Source of the DNA: Candidatus Tyrphobacter aquilonaris
Lineage (GTDB): Bacteria; Vulcanimicrobiota; Vulcanimicrobiia; Vulcanimicrobiales; Vulcanimicrobiaceae
Direction of reading: 5' to 3'
DNA: 64,000 nucleotides
NCBI GenBank assembly: GCA_003133745.1
Contig: PKZD01000017.1
Location: 25,405-89,404 of the forward strand
Shown: in pieces, positions 38,901-47,599 of the stretch
How the letters are laid out: each line of letters begins with the position of its first letter
Numbering within the stretch: the first letter of the stretch is position 1
Notes under the pieces: generated by a model
Databases searched by the model: none
The model's input: the letters and a program-made list of their open reading frames with translations, nothing else
Told to the model about the DNA's origin: nothing
Made by a program: the position numbers and the translations under genes

Positions 38901-40104
38901 TGCGCGGGTGACGACTCGCCCGCTCCCACTTGCAGCCGGCACCCTGCACCATAGCGTCACGCTGCAGCTGCATGATAACAGGACGGTCACGGGTGACGTC
39001 GTCCTCCAGACCCGAGACTCGTATCTTCTTCGACTCCTCAACGGATATCAGTTGGTGCCGCGAGCGAGGGTTGCCGGGATCCTCTCAGTCCGCACTCCCC
39101 AGATCGGCACGTACGAGATTCGGGTACCGTTGCCGTCGGTCAACGTGCAACGATATCCGACTCTGCGCGTTCGGTACTGGGTAGGCGATCCCAATGAGAC
39201 CGCCACGGTCGTCATTGGGCTACGGACGCCGCAAGGGCCAAGAGAGATCGTGCCGAGTCTTGACCTGCAAACGCAATCGGGCCTCGATACGACGCCGCCA
39301 ATCTTCCTGAACGAGGCGAACTCGATGCCACGTCCTACGGGGTGGGTGCAGTTGTCCTGCGACATGCGGCAGGTCATCGCATACGAGACCGGCTCGCTTG
39401 CAGCGGTGCCGACCTATCTCATCTTACGCTTCTCTTTCGTTGCAACAACGCTCGACGAAGCAAGTGAGTACGATTTCGGCTTCGGCGACGTCGCGTTCTT
39501 TGGCGAGGCGCGCGAAAGCGCGCTTCCCGACGCCCGCGTCGGAACGGTGACGCTCGATGCCAAGCCGCTTCAGCTCGTCTCCGTCGTGCCGCAGGACGGT
39601 CAAGCCGACGAAACGGAAGCGTCGTTTGCTCCGACCCGCGTTCTGCCGGGAATACATTCGCTTGTCACGCGCGTGCAGGACCCGTGGATGGTGACGAGCG
39701 CAATGCTCGGCGCGGGCCGCGCATCGCCGGTGAACGCGTATCCGCAGACGACGATCCGGCACATCGATGACGAGCTCTATGCCGTTCACGTCGCGAAAGG
39801 TGCAAGATCGGCGTGGCTCGCGTTTGCGGAGACGTATCACGGTGGATGGAGGCTCATTCCCGGGAACGCACCCCACGATCGTCTTTCGTGGCTGCGCTCC
39901 CTTGCATGGCTCGGGCAGGGAATCGGGACGCACGTGGTGGGAAATGCCTATGACAACACCTGGTATTTGGCCGCGGACGCGCCCGAGAACTACGTGCTCG
40001 ACTTCGAGCCGCAAGACTTTGCCGTCATCGGTGAGATCGTCGCAATGGGAGCACTGGCAATCGCAATCGTAGCACTCGCTCTGGGATGGCTTCGCCGGTG
40101 GTGA
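35980..40104 (+). CDS. Very large GT-C-like multi-TM protein with long C-terminal extracytoplasmic region
   Basis: Many TM segments in the first ~450 aa, then ~900 aa beta-rich region and terminal TM; alternative GTG start 35908. Confidence 0.7.
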   Translation: MFARAPSFERYAYPLGLILLALIALEVALANLPPNHVFAGHDSGFYVYYPHELIRTSAGTWEVKSDFGFPNFQAMVTLPYALLVTAINALHLGQTAVGRFFYGLELFLGLAGCYSLAWVVLRRAYPEKTTAVTFGAALVAAFAGGFNVFTAVLLMYPPSNFQTGIMTWPAVISCELYLLWFRPRLWVALCFYVLFILATIGNPATTMLGCALVAACYAANGFMTRSWLPKLAMFTGGLIVATLSYVWMPALASMFLYHGAVAAPEQVSPASLLRSQDLIAVRTSLSNLLRFDGLLWWPKTPAAELYGGFPLAFLGFVPVVLGIVALRNRRPLVVAAWALLLVGIWLAKSVHGPFGLNMMWLMTHIGFMAAFRETYDKFMLLAMIAVPVLAGSGFVMLASSGKRGRVVAGALAGCVALLAWPFVGGAVAEPYFSTAVPQDYATVNALMGDDPETRFLSLPGAPGEIHVTTWFKGGNFENLLDHAGYVNAAIFKERSISAAPFYDDDALEFSRELPSIVGLLGAYGINYIVLHKDYLTEYRMAFDFEPYQVLGPLTSRAMERVLDRDNRVAKVYEGPNVVLYRVRSFATLPRAYASYQADIQVGFENNLLASSESGMMSAAAHPVLLFTGNQVYPTSATEADRFNRILSHADGLVEAPIFQEDPDLYRDEITGPEPYVERWSEQYSAATPAAEYLFAQGHGDYLNGSIGVPANMTALFQVRRGASMTLRMSLRARRAPREILAQFFGSHGAAPWAVVPYDAPNQRVATRVPVKVFVDPTGVRYQLTFTQPGPAVEHVAAEQFVTADLADDPQVSMRYEYAPLDGAAAFLQLDFVGPDGHVARLDKPLPPEGRDLEFDVRDALQAVLDERYANVLGAHRFDEGWRASQPFINPEQADGFELKTVRLIMAGTPNATAAGRAMPHDFRLYSFQLALAEAFDSYRIRGFSRTFVAAGRLIEQRNVAFAKASARGDTWLVHARVTTRPLPLAAGTLHHSVTLQLHDNRTVTGDVVLQTRDSYLLRLLNGYQLVPRARVAGILSVRTPQIGTYEIRVPLPSVNVQRYPTLRVRYWVGDPNETATVVIGLRTPQGPREIVPSLDLQTQSGLDTTPPIFLNEANSMPRPTGWVQLSCDMRQVIAYETGSLAAVPTYLILRFSFVATTLDEASEYDFGFGDVAFFGEARESALPDARVGTVTLDAKPLQLVSVVPQDGQADETEASFAPTRVLPGIHSLVTRVQDPWMVTSAMLGAGRASPVNAYPQTTIRHIDDELYAVHVAKGARSAWLAFAETYHGGWRLIPGNAPHDRLSWLRSLAWLGQGIGTHVVGNAYDNTWYLAADAPENYVLDFEPQDFAVIGEIVAMGALAIAIVALALGWLRRW

Positions 40105-40520
40105 GGAGTCGCGAAGCGGCAGTTCGGTGGCTCGTCGTCGTCGGAGCGACCCTCGCCGCCCTCGGCGCGCTCGCCTCCAGCTATTCTTATCAAACGGTCG
40201 GTCTCGTGAACAGCCTGCTCATCGCCGCAGCGGTCCTCGGCATTGCATACGTGTACCGAGACGACGAACGCCTGATCAGGGTGGCCATCGCGCTGATCAT
40301 CTTTGCCGGTCTCATCGGCTCTCTCCCATTTCGCGCAGCGCTGGACAATGTCGCCGACACCGCTGCATCGCTTGCAACGTGCGTCGTGATTGTGATCCTC
40401 GTGCGGCCGGCGTTGCAACGGGACAGACTTTCGACCGGCCTGCGGCGCATGTCCGGCGCCGGCATGGCGTTCATGCGTCGTTCACGAGAACTCGTAGCAG
40501 AGCATTTTCCCTCCCGATGA
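40086..40520 (+). CDS. Small multi-TM membrane protein
   Basis: About four hydrophobic segments in 144 aa; overlaps both neighbours. Confidence 0.65.
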   Translation: MASPVVRSREAAVRWLVVVGATLAALGALASSYSYQTVGLVNSLLIAAAVLGIAYVYRDDERLIRVAIALIIFAGLIGSLPFRAALDNVADTAASLATCVVIVILVRPALQRDRLSTGLRRMSGAGMAFMRRSRELVAEHFPSR

Positions 40521-41500
40521 TCCGCGTCGGCCTCGTCGGCTTTGGTTACTGGGGGCCCAATTATGCTCGGATCCTCTCGTCGATGGGAGACGCCGAAATG
40601 GCCTGGTGCGCCGATACGGACGCCGCCGCACTCGAGCGCGTCAGCACGGCGCATCCCCACGTTCGTCTCACGAAGAATTACAGAGATCTTCTGGTCGCAG
40701 ACGACTGTGACGCCGTTATCGTCGCGACGCCGACGGTCTTTCATGAGGACATTGCCAGAGCAACGCTCCAGGCCGGCAAACCCATTCTGGTGGAGAAACC
40801 TCTTACAAACCGCTGGGAGAGCGCCGCGTCGCTCGCACTCGAAGCCGAGCAGAGAGGCGCAATTGCGGTAACCGGTCACGTGTACTTATTCAGTCCAGCC
40901 GTTCGATACATCTGCGACGAGCTGGAGCGCGGCGTCATAGGAAACATTCTCTATATGACCGCGTCACGCATGGGTTTTAGCCCCATTCGCGCCGACGTCG
41001 ACGCATTGTGGGACCTTGCTCCTCACGATCTCTCAATGTTCATGGCGTTCACGAAAACGATGCCGCGGCGCGTCAGCGCGACGGCGTCAGCATACATCAG
41101 GCGGGATCGGAGCGACGTAGCGTTTGCCAGATTGGAATTTCCCGGCAACGTCATTGCGAATATCGGCGTTTCGTGGGATTGTCCGTTCAAAGAGCGGCGC
41201 ATGCTCATCGTCGGTTCTCACGGAACGATCGCGTGCGACGACCTGAGCGAGAACAAACTCACCGTGTACCATTCCGAGCAGAAGGCTCCGCTCAATCGCG
41301 CGGGCGTCGTCGACCGGCCAACGCTCGACGGCGCGGAACCCCTTGAACGGCAACTTCGGCACTTTCTCGATTGCATCCGAGATCATGAGCGGTCGCCGGT
41401 GGACTTCAAGGCTGGAGCAGATGTCGTGCGCGTCCTTCAGGCGCTGTCGGAGTCGGTCTCTGCGGGATTGCCGGTCGACTTGGACCGCGATCCCTCGTAG
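40517..41500 (+). CDS. Gfo/Idh/MocA-family oxidoreductase
   Basis: IRVGLVGFGYWGPNYARIL; VIVATPTVFHEDIARATLQAGKPILVEKPL. Confidence 0.9.
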   Translation: MIRVGLVGFGYWGPNYARILSSMGDAEMAWCADTDAAALERVSTAHPHVRLTKNYRDLLVADDCDAVIVATPTVFHEDIARATLQAGKPILVEKPLTNRWESAASLALEAEQRGAIAVTGHVYLFSPAVRYICDELERGVIGNILYMTASRMGFSPIRADVDALWDLAPHDLSMFMAFTKTMPRRVSATASAYIRRDRSDVAFARLEFPGNVIANIGVSWDCPFKERRMLIVGSHGTIACDDLSENKLTVYHSEQKAPLNRAGVVDRPTLDGAEPLERQLRHFLDCIRDHERSPVDFKAGADVVRVLQALSESVSAGLPVDLDRDPS

Positions 41501-42231
41501 GCCATGCACGGCCTATGCGTCGAGGCGCGCCGCTCCGCGAACCTGCGCAGGATTTCCGCTACGTTTGGTTCGTCGCATTTCTCCAGATCGCCGGCCTGCC
41601 ACGCGCTCCTAATTTTTTCGACGAGTTCGGCGGAGAAGCCGTTGCGGAGTAAGCCAACGTCGTTGAGCCCTCGCAGCGTTGCGGGGTTTCCCGTTGCTTT
41701 CGAAAACGGCGGTACGTCCTTTGCGACGACGGCACCCATGCCGATCATCGCAAACGCGCCGATCGTCGTGTGCTGGTGAACGGCGACGGAGAGACCGACG
41801 GTGGCAAACTCCTGAATCTCCGTAAACCCTCCGATCTGGACGTTGTTGGCGAGGTTCACGTTTCGCCGCAACACCGTGTCGTGAGAGACGTGGCAATATG
41901 CCATGAGATAGCAATCGTCCTCGATCATGGTTGTGTGCATTGAAGGCTGATGGACGGTCGTGTACTCGCGTAGGACGCAACGGCTACCAATTGAAATGCC
42001 CGACGAACGCTCTCCGATGAATTCGAACTTTTCGGTCGTGTACTGCGCCGGCGTTCCTATGGTAACGTGCGGTCCGAACCAATTCCCGTCGCCAATCCGA
42101 ACCCGGCCTTGTATGACGGAATAGGGCCCTACAACATTGTCCGACCCCAGAAGTACTTCCGTCCCGACGATGGCGGTAGGATGAATGCTGTTTGAAATAC
42201 GCTGACTCCTCGAACTTAAAGGTGGCCCCAA
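41437..42231 (-). CDS. LpxA-like left-handed beta-helix acyltransferase
   Basis: Hexapeptide repeats; IHPTAIVG, VLREYTTVHQP, GNPATLRGLNDVGLLRNGFS. Confidence 0.8.
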   Translation of the reverse strand: MGPPLSSRSQRISNSIHPTAIVGTEVLLGSDNVVGPYSVIQGRVRIGDGNWFGPHVTIGTPAQYTTEKFEFIGERSSGISIGSRCVLREYTTVHQPSMHTTMIEDDCYLMAYCHVSHDTVLRRNVNLANNVQIGGFTEIQEFATVGLSVAVHQHTTIGAFAMIGMGAVVAKDVPPFSKATGNPATLRGLNDVGLLRNGFSAELVEKIRSAWQAGDLEKCDEPNVAEILRRFAERRASTHRPCMAYEGSRSKSTGNPAETDSDSA

Positions 42232-42288
42232 CGGGTCCCGTCAATAGGGAACGTCTACTTAGAATGGAGAGCCGGGAATCCTTCGAGC

Positions 42289-43596
42289 ATGTTGAGAGTT
42301 GCAATCTTTGGCGTCGGCTATGTCGGGCTTGTCACGGCCGCATGTCTAGCGGACTTGGGCAATCGCGTCGTCTGCTACGATGCCGACGCCGACAAGATTG
42401 ATACGCTGCGACGCGGTGCCGTACCGATATACGAGCCCGGACTGGCGGAGATGATCGCTCGAAATGTCAGCGGCGGCCGGTTAGCGTTTTCAGACTCTTC
42501 GCGCGCCGCCGTTGCAGAGGCAGAGATCATCTTCATTGCGGTTGGCACGCCCCAGGGTCCGGGCGGTGAGGCGGATCTTCTCCAGGTGCGAAGCGCCGTC
42601 ATCGAGATCGCAAAGCACATCAACACTCCTGCGATCGTCGTCAACAAATCCACCGTTCCGGTGCGGACCGGCGACCTCGTCAAGTCGCTGCTGAGCGAGC
42701 ACGCCATCGATGGATCCCGGGTCCGCTTCGTGTCCTGCCCGGAGTTCGTCCGTGAAGGGTGCGCCATCAGCGACTTCATGAATCCGGACAGAATCGTCAT
42801 CGGCGCGGATGACGCCGAATCGGCCGACGTCATGCGGCTCTTGTACCAACCCCTCAACGCACCGCTCATCTTTACGAGCGTCCGAACCGCTGAAATGATT
42901 AAGCACGCCGCCAATGCCTTTCTGGCAACGAAGATAACGTTTGCGAATGAGATTGCAAATCTCTGCGAATCCGTCGGGGCGGACGTGACGGACGTCATGC
43001 GCGGCATCGGCTGCGATAGCCGCATCGGCATGGAGTTCCTCCAACCAGGCCCGGGCTTTGGCGGATCATGTCTTCCGAAGGATGTCGCCGCTTTGGTGTA
43101 CGCGGCCGAGAGCCGCGGCGTGCCGCAGCGCGTCTTGCGTGCGGTGCTCGAGGCCAATGCGGCGCAAGTTGAGCGTTGCGCGCAGAAGATACGAGCGCGC
43201 CTGCCGGAGCGATGCCGTTTGGCGCAGCTCGGCCTGGCCTTCAAGGGAAATACGGATGACACGCGCGAGTCTCCGGCATTGGCGGTGCTGCAGCGGCTCA
43301 TCGCGCTTGGGTACGAAATGCGCGTCCACGATCCAGCGGCGCTCAAAGCGACGGAAGAACGCTTCGGGACTGCAGCGGAATACTTCGCCGATCCCTACGA
43401 GTGCGTAGAAGGAGCGGCGGCTGTCGTCGTAGCGACGGACTGGAACGAATATCGGAACCTCGATTTTGAAGCGCTCGGCCGCGCGATGGCGGGCAGGCTC
43501 ATATTCGATCTCCGTAACCTGTATGATTTCGCGGAGGCGGCCGCACATGGCTTCGCAGTCGTCGGAGTCGGCCGCGAAAGCGAAATCGCATCATGA
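42289..43596 (+). CDS. UDP-glucose/GDP-mannose dehydrogenase family protein
   Basis: VAIFGVGYVGLVTAACLADLGNRVVCYD; GPGFGGSCLPKDVAAL. Confidence 0.9.
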   Translation: MLRVAIFGVGYVGLVTAACLADLGNRVVCYDADADKIDTLRRGAVPIYEPGLAEMIARNVSGGRLAFSDSSRAAVAEAEIIFIAVGTPQGPGGEADLLQVRSAVIEIAKHINTPAIVVNKSTVPVRTGDLVKSLLSEHAIDGSRVRFVSCPEFVREGCAISDFMNPDRIVIGADDAESADVMRLLYQPLNAPLIFTSVRTAEMIKHAANAFLATKITFANEIANLCESVGADVTDVMRGIGCDSRIGMEFLQPGPGFGGSCLPKDVAALVYAAESRGVPQRVLRAVLEANAAQVERCAQKIRARLPERCRLAQLGLAFKGNTDDTRESPALAVLQRLIALGYEMRVHDPAALKATEERFGTAAEYFADPYECVEGAAAVVVATDWNEYRNLDFEALGRAMAGRLIFDLRNLYDFAEAAAHGFAVVGVGRESEIAS

Positions 43597-44552
43597 ATGT
43601 CGTCATCACGGGAGCCGCGGGATTCGTCGGGTCGCACCTCTGCGAGCGCTTCTTGTCCGAAGGAGCATGCGTCTTCGGAGTAGACAACTTCAGCACCGGC
43701 GTCAGCGGGAATCTCTCCGACGCCGTGCGCAATCCGGCATTTCAGTTGCTGACGGCCGATGTCTCGCACGATTTCGATGACGTCATATCGCGCGCCGCGG
43801 CGCCGGATATCGTGCTGCATCTCGCTTCGGCTGCGAGCCCCTTGGAGTACTCCGTGCGCTCAATCGAGACGATGGAGGTCAACAGCGCGGGAAGCGCTCA
43901 TTGTCTCGAGTGGTGCAAGCGCGTGGGCGCGCGCTTCGTCTTTGCCTCGACCTCTGAAGCGTATGGGGATCCCACCGAGCATCCCCAATCCGAGGAGTAC
44001 TGGGGGAACGTGAATCCCATCGGACCTCGCTCCTGCTACGATGAATCGAAGCGGTTCGGCGAAGCGCTGTCGATGGCATATTCGCGCTTACACGGAGTAG
44101 ACGTGCGCATCGCGCGCGTCTTCAACACGTACGGACCGCGCATGCGCGCCCATGACGGACGCGTCGTGCCCAACTTCATTCGACAGGCTCTGTGCGGCGA
44201 CGCCGTCACGGTGTACGGCGAAGGTTCGCAGACGCGCTCCTTCTGCTTTGTCGAGGATCTCTGCGAAGGATTGTATCGTCTCGCGACGCGCCAGTCGGCC
44301 TCCGGTACGGTGGTCAACTTGGGAAACCCGGACGAACGTACGATCGCAGAGCTTGCCGAGGTCGTCTCTCGCCTCATCGGCGTGCCCCTCCGCGTCGAGC
44401 ACGGACCCTTGCCTGTCGATGACCCGAGGCGTCGCTGTCCCGATATCAGTAGAGCGAAACGGTTGCTCGGCTGGGAGCCGACAACCAATCTTGAAGAAGG
44501 CTTGTCAAAGACGATCGCTTATTTCCGGGGTGAGCTCGTTGCTGCAAAATAA
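43593..44552 (+). CDS. NAD-dependent sugar epimerase, UDP-glucuronate decarboxylase-like
   Basis: VVITGAAGFVGSHLCERFL; SCYDESKRFGEAL; RIARVFNTYGPRM. Confidence 0.87.
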   Translation: MNVVITGAAGFVGSHLCERFLSEGACVFGVDNFSTGVSGNLSDAVRNPAFQLLTADVSHDFDDVISRAAAPDIVLHLASAASPLEYSVRSIETMEVNSAGSAHCLEWCKRVGARFVFASTSEAYGDPTEHPQSEEYWGNVNPIGPRSCYDESKRFGEALSMAYSRLHGVDVRIARVFNTYGPRMRAHDGRVVPNFIRQALCGDAVTVYGEGSQTRSFCFVEDLCEGLYRLATRQSASGTVVNLGNPDERTIAELAEVVSRLIGVPLRVEHGPLPVDDPRRRCPDISRAKRLLGWEPTTNLEEGLSKTIAYFRGELVAAK

Positions 44553-45279
44553 GATAGCCCTCGTCACGGGCGCATCGCGAGGTATCGGCGCCGGCATTGC
44601 CGCCGAGCTCGCTCGCATCGGAGCGCACGTCATCATCAACCACCTGCAGACTCCCGAAGAGGCGGAATCTGTCGCAAGGCGGATCATCCAGGACGGCGGA
44701 AGCGCCACCGTCCGGTGCTTTGACGTATCGGACTCAGCCGCGGTGAAGCATGACGTTGAGGAGTTAGAAGAGCAGGTTGGACCGATCGGCATTGTCGTAA
44801 ACAATGCAGGCATCGTGCGCGACAGATCCTTTCGGAAGATGAGCGCCGACGAATGGCATGCGGTCCTCGGAGTGAACCTGAACGGCGCGATGCACGTCTG
44901 TTCCGCCGTTGTGAACTCGATGGCAAGTCGGGGCTACGGCCGGATCGTCAATATCTCATCCTTTGTTGCCCAGGCGGGCAACTTCGGACAGACAAACTAC
45001 GCGGCGTCGAAAGCCGGGATGATCGGGTTTTCACGGGCCCTCGCGCTCGAGCTCGCGCCGCACGGCGTTACGGTAAACTGCGTGTGCCCGGGATTCATCG
45101 AGACGGAAATGTGGCGATCGATACCGGAGCAAATGCGAGAGTCGATCCTCAAGCGAATTCCTCAGGCACGTGTCGGCTCCGTTTCGGAGGTCGCGGCGGC
45201 GGTGCGATTCCTCGTCGATGAAGGATCGTACATAACGGGACAGACGCTGAACGTCAACGGCGGAATCTTCATAGGATAG
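44530..45279 (+). CDS. SDR-family oxidoreductase (FabG-like)
   Basis: IALVTGASRGIGAGIA; VNNAGIVRD; YAASKAGMIGF; VNCVCPGFIETEM; start GTG 44530 or TTG 44539. Confidence 0.85.
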   Translation: MSSLLQNKIALVTGASRGIGAGIAAELARIGAHVIINHLQTPEEAESVARRIIQDGGSATVRCFDVSDSAAVKHDVEELEEQVGPIGIVVNNAGIVRDRSFRKMSADEWHAVLGVNLNGAMHVCSAVVNSMASRGYGRIVNISSFVAQAGNFGQTNYAASKAGMIGFSRALALELAPHGVTVNCVCPGFIETEMWRSIPEQMRESILKRIPQARVGSVSEVAAAVRFLVDEGSYITGQTLNVNGGIFIG

Positions 45280-45286
45280 GACGGTC

Positions 45287-47599
45287 GTGCCGCTTCGAGC
45301 CTTGCTGCGCCGCGTTGTAGCGCTCGCTCTCGCCGACGCATGGATTTGGCCGGTGGTCTTTGCGTCGTTCGCGTACGCCGTCGCAACGCTCTCGGGCGTA
45401 CCGATGCTTCGGCAAGACTGGGGCACGTCGCCATTTCACACCGGCTGGTATAACCTGATCGACGATGGCTTCAGCGGTTGGGCGCCTGCCGGCATTGGAT
45501 CACCGCAACCCTACCTCGTCGACTATCTCATTTGCCTCCCGATCACGGTTGCGACGGTATGCCTCGGCGGACGTGCTACGCTCTTTCTTCTGCTGCTCGC
45601 AATAGGAGGGTTCTGCGCGTTTGGTGCGCGCGCCCTCGCGAAGGACGTCGGTTGTAACGGCGTCGGAAGCAGCGCCGCTGCCCTCTTTGCCATCTTCAAT
45701 CCATGGGCGTATACGGAGCTCGTTGCGGGACACGTGTACATGTTGCTCGCGTACGCTGCGAGCTTTTGGCTCTTCCGAGAGGTCCTGCTTCGGCGGCCTC
45801 GACCGATCGTGCTCACCGTCGCGGCGCTGCTGACGTTGCAGCAGTTGCAATTCTTCATCGTGAGCACGCTTCTGCTTGGGGTCGTTGCAGTCTGGCGACG
45901 CGTTTGGCAGCCCCTCGCCATCGCGGCCGTCGTGTGGCTGCCGTCCGTGATCGGCATTCTGGCGGAGCGCAAGGCGCTCGACACGATTCCGTTTACGTTG
46001 GTCTGGGAGCGAGATCAATCCGTTCGGCCGCTCGACGCGCTGCAATTAAATGGATATTTCGCCAAGTATGCCGACGGTTTCCGCGGCTTTTTTGCAACGC
46101 CGGCCTTTGCGACGTTCGCCGTAGCTCTCGTAAGCCTTCGTGAACGGCGTCGCGTCGTCGTCGCCGTAGCGGTAGGAACATTGGCCGCGCTCCTGTTCTC
46201 GATGGGAACGTTCGGTCCCGGCGCCGCGCTCTTCACCACGGCGATCGAGCACGTTCGCATCGTTGCGGTGTTCCGGGAACTTTTCGACGTGCTCGGGTAT
46301 GTCGCCATCGGTTACGTCATCCTCGCGAGCATCGCATCCGCACGGTGGCAGTTCCTGGCGTGGTTTTGGCTGGCGACAACGATCTTGCTCTGCGGCGGTT
46401 GGTTTCTGGGGCCTCCGGCGCGGTTTTGGGTGCCGGCCCAGACGTTGCCCACGACGGTCGTCGCGACGGATGCGAATACGCGCTTTGCTCTCATGCCGGC
46501 GTTTCAGCCGCTGTCGTTTTACGACCAAGGATCGGGAGCCGATCCGGACGCGCGCCCTTGGCCGGGCAACGTGACGCCGCTCAATCAGTACCTCTCGACA
46601 TATCCGGCGAATGCTGCGATGGCTTCTTTCCTGCTTCGCGACGACATAAGACCACTCCAGGCGCTCAGCGTCGGCGTCGTCGTGGAACGGCCATGGCTGC
46701 ATACCAATGCCGGCGCGCAAAGAATGCAGTGGGCCCTGCCCGTGCGTAATGATGTGGGAGCGCCCCAAGCGCGCAGGATGACATTGCGCGCCGCCCCCGA
46801 GCTTGCGCTCGTACCGATGCCGGCCGTCGGTGCTCTCGATGCACGTCTTGGCAACAGCGGCATCTTCTTCGCGGATGCTGCCGTTGCGAACGGTCCGTTG
46901 GTACCGCCGGCGTGGAAGGGATACTCACCGATCCTCCGCGTCACGCCGCCGAACGACGAGGTCGACGCCCGGCGGGGCTGGGTCGATGCGCGGTTGGCTT
47001 TTGCGGAGCGCCCGGAACTCGCGCAATCCCTCGGTGGAGCGCTGACGACAAACCAAAGCGCGCTGCTTCCCGTCAACGGCGCGCTGGAAGCGCTCGTGCT
47101 CGTGGACGGCACGCTTCGCTCGAGCGCTTCACGGATTCTTACGACTACGACGCACGGGTATCGCTGGATTTCACTTGCGCCGAGCGTACGCGCCGTAACG
47201 TGTTCGGGGCTTTGCGTCGTCGCCGCGCAAGGGTCGCCCCCGGCGGGAGTTCCCCTCGAGCCGCCTCCGCATCCCGAATACGGCGTTGCTTTTCACGCCC
47301 TGACGCCGTGGCTGCTCACAGCGACGGTCTCCCCCGGTGCGCTCGGCGCTCTTCGCTATAACACTGCGTACGACGACAACTGGGTTGCCTTCATGGGCGG
47401 AGTACGGCTCTCGCACGTGCGTTTAGATGGGACCGTCAACGGCTGGCTTCTTCCAACTCGCTCGACGCCGCAGCGGCTTGTGATCGTCGAAACGACGGCC
47501 GCCGCGCAGTTTGGTACCGAGATCCTAGCGCTCATACTCCTGGTCGCCGTTGCGTGTTTAGAAATTGTTCGAAGGCGCCGACAAAGCGCTCGCGCGTGA
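45287..47599 (+). CDS. GT-C-like multi-TM membrane protein
   Basis: Many TM segments, FRELFD motif, C-terminal soluble region ending AYDDNWVAFMGG...GWLLPTR then terminal TM. Confidence 0.7.
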   Translation: MPLRALLRRVVALALADAWIWPVVFASFAYAVATLSGVPMLRQDWGTSPFHTGWYNLIDDGFSGWAPAGIGSPQPYLVDYLICLPITVATVCLGGRATLFLLLLAIGGFCAFGARALAKDVGCNGVGSSAAALFAIFNPWAYTELVAGHVYMLLAYAASFWLFREVLLRRPRPIVLTVAALLTLQQLQFFIVSTLLLGVVAVWRRVWQPLAIAAVVWLPSVIGILAERKALDTIPFTLVWERDQSVRPLDALQLNGYFAKYADGFRGFFATPAFATFAVALVSLRERRRVVVAVAVGTLAALLFSMGTFGPGAALFTTAIEHVRIVAVFRELFDVLGYVAIGYVILASIASARWQFLAWFWLATTILLCGGWFLGPPARFWVPAQTLPTTVVATDANTRFALMPAFQPLSFYDQGSGADPDARPWPGNVTPLNQYLSTYPANAAMASFLLRDDIRPLQALSVGVVVERPWLHTNAGAQRMQWALPVRNDVGAPQARRMTLRAAPELALVPMPAVGALDARLGNSGIFFADAAVANGPLVPPAWKGYSPILRVTPPNDEVDARRGWVDARLAFAERPELAQSLGGALTTNQSALLPVNGALEALVLVDGTLRSSASRILTTTTHGYRWISLAPSVRAVTCSGLCVVAAQGSPPAGVPLEPPPHPEYGVAFHALTPWLLTATVSPGALGALRYNTAYDDNWVAFMGGVRLSHVRLDGTVNGWLLPTRSTPQRLVIVETTAAAQFGTEILALILLVAVACLEIVRRRRQSARA

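Noticed and set aside
31947-43596. WbpA/B/E/D-type diacetamido-uronic acid pathway
   Set aside because: Dehydrogenase, Gfo/Idh and DegT genes fit, but the acyltransferase looks LpxA-like and not WbpD-like; left as a possibility only
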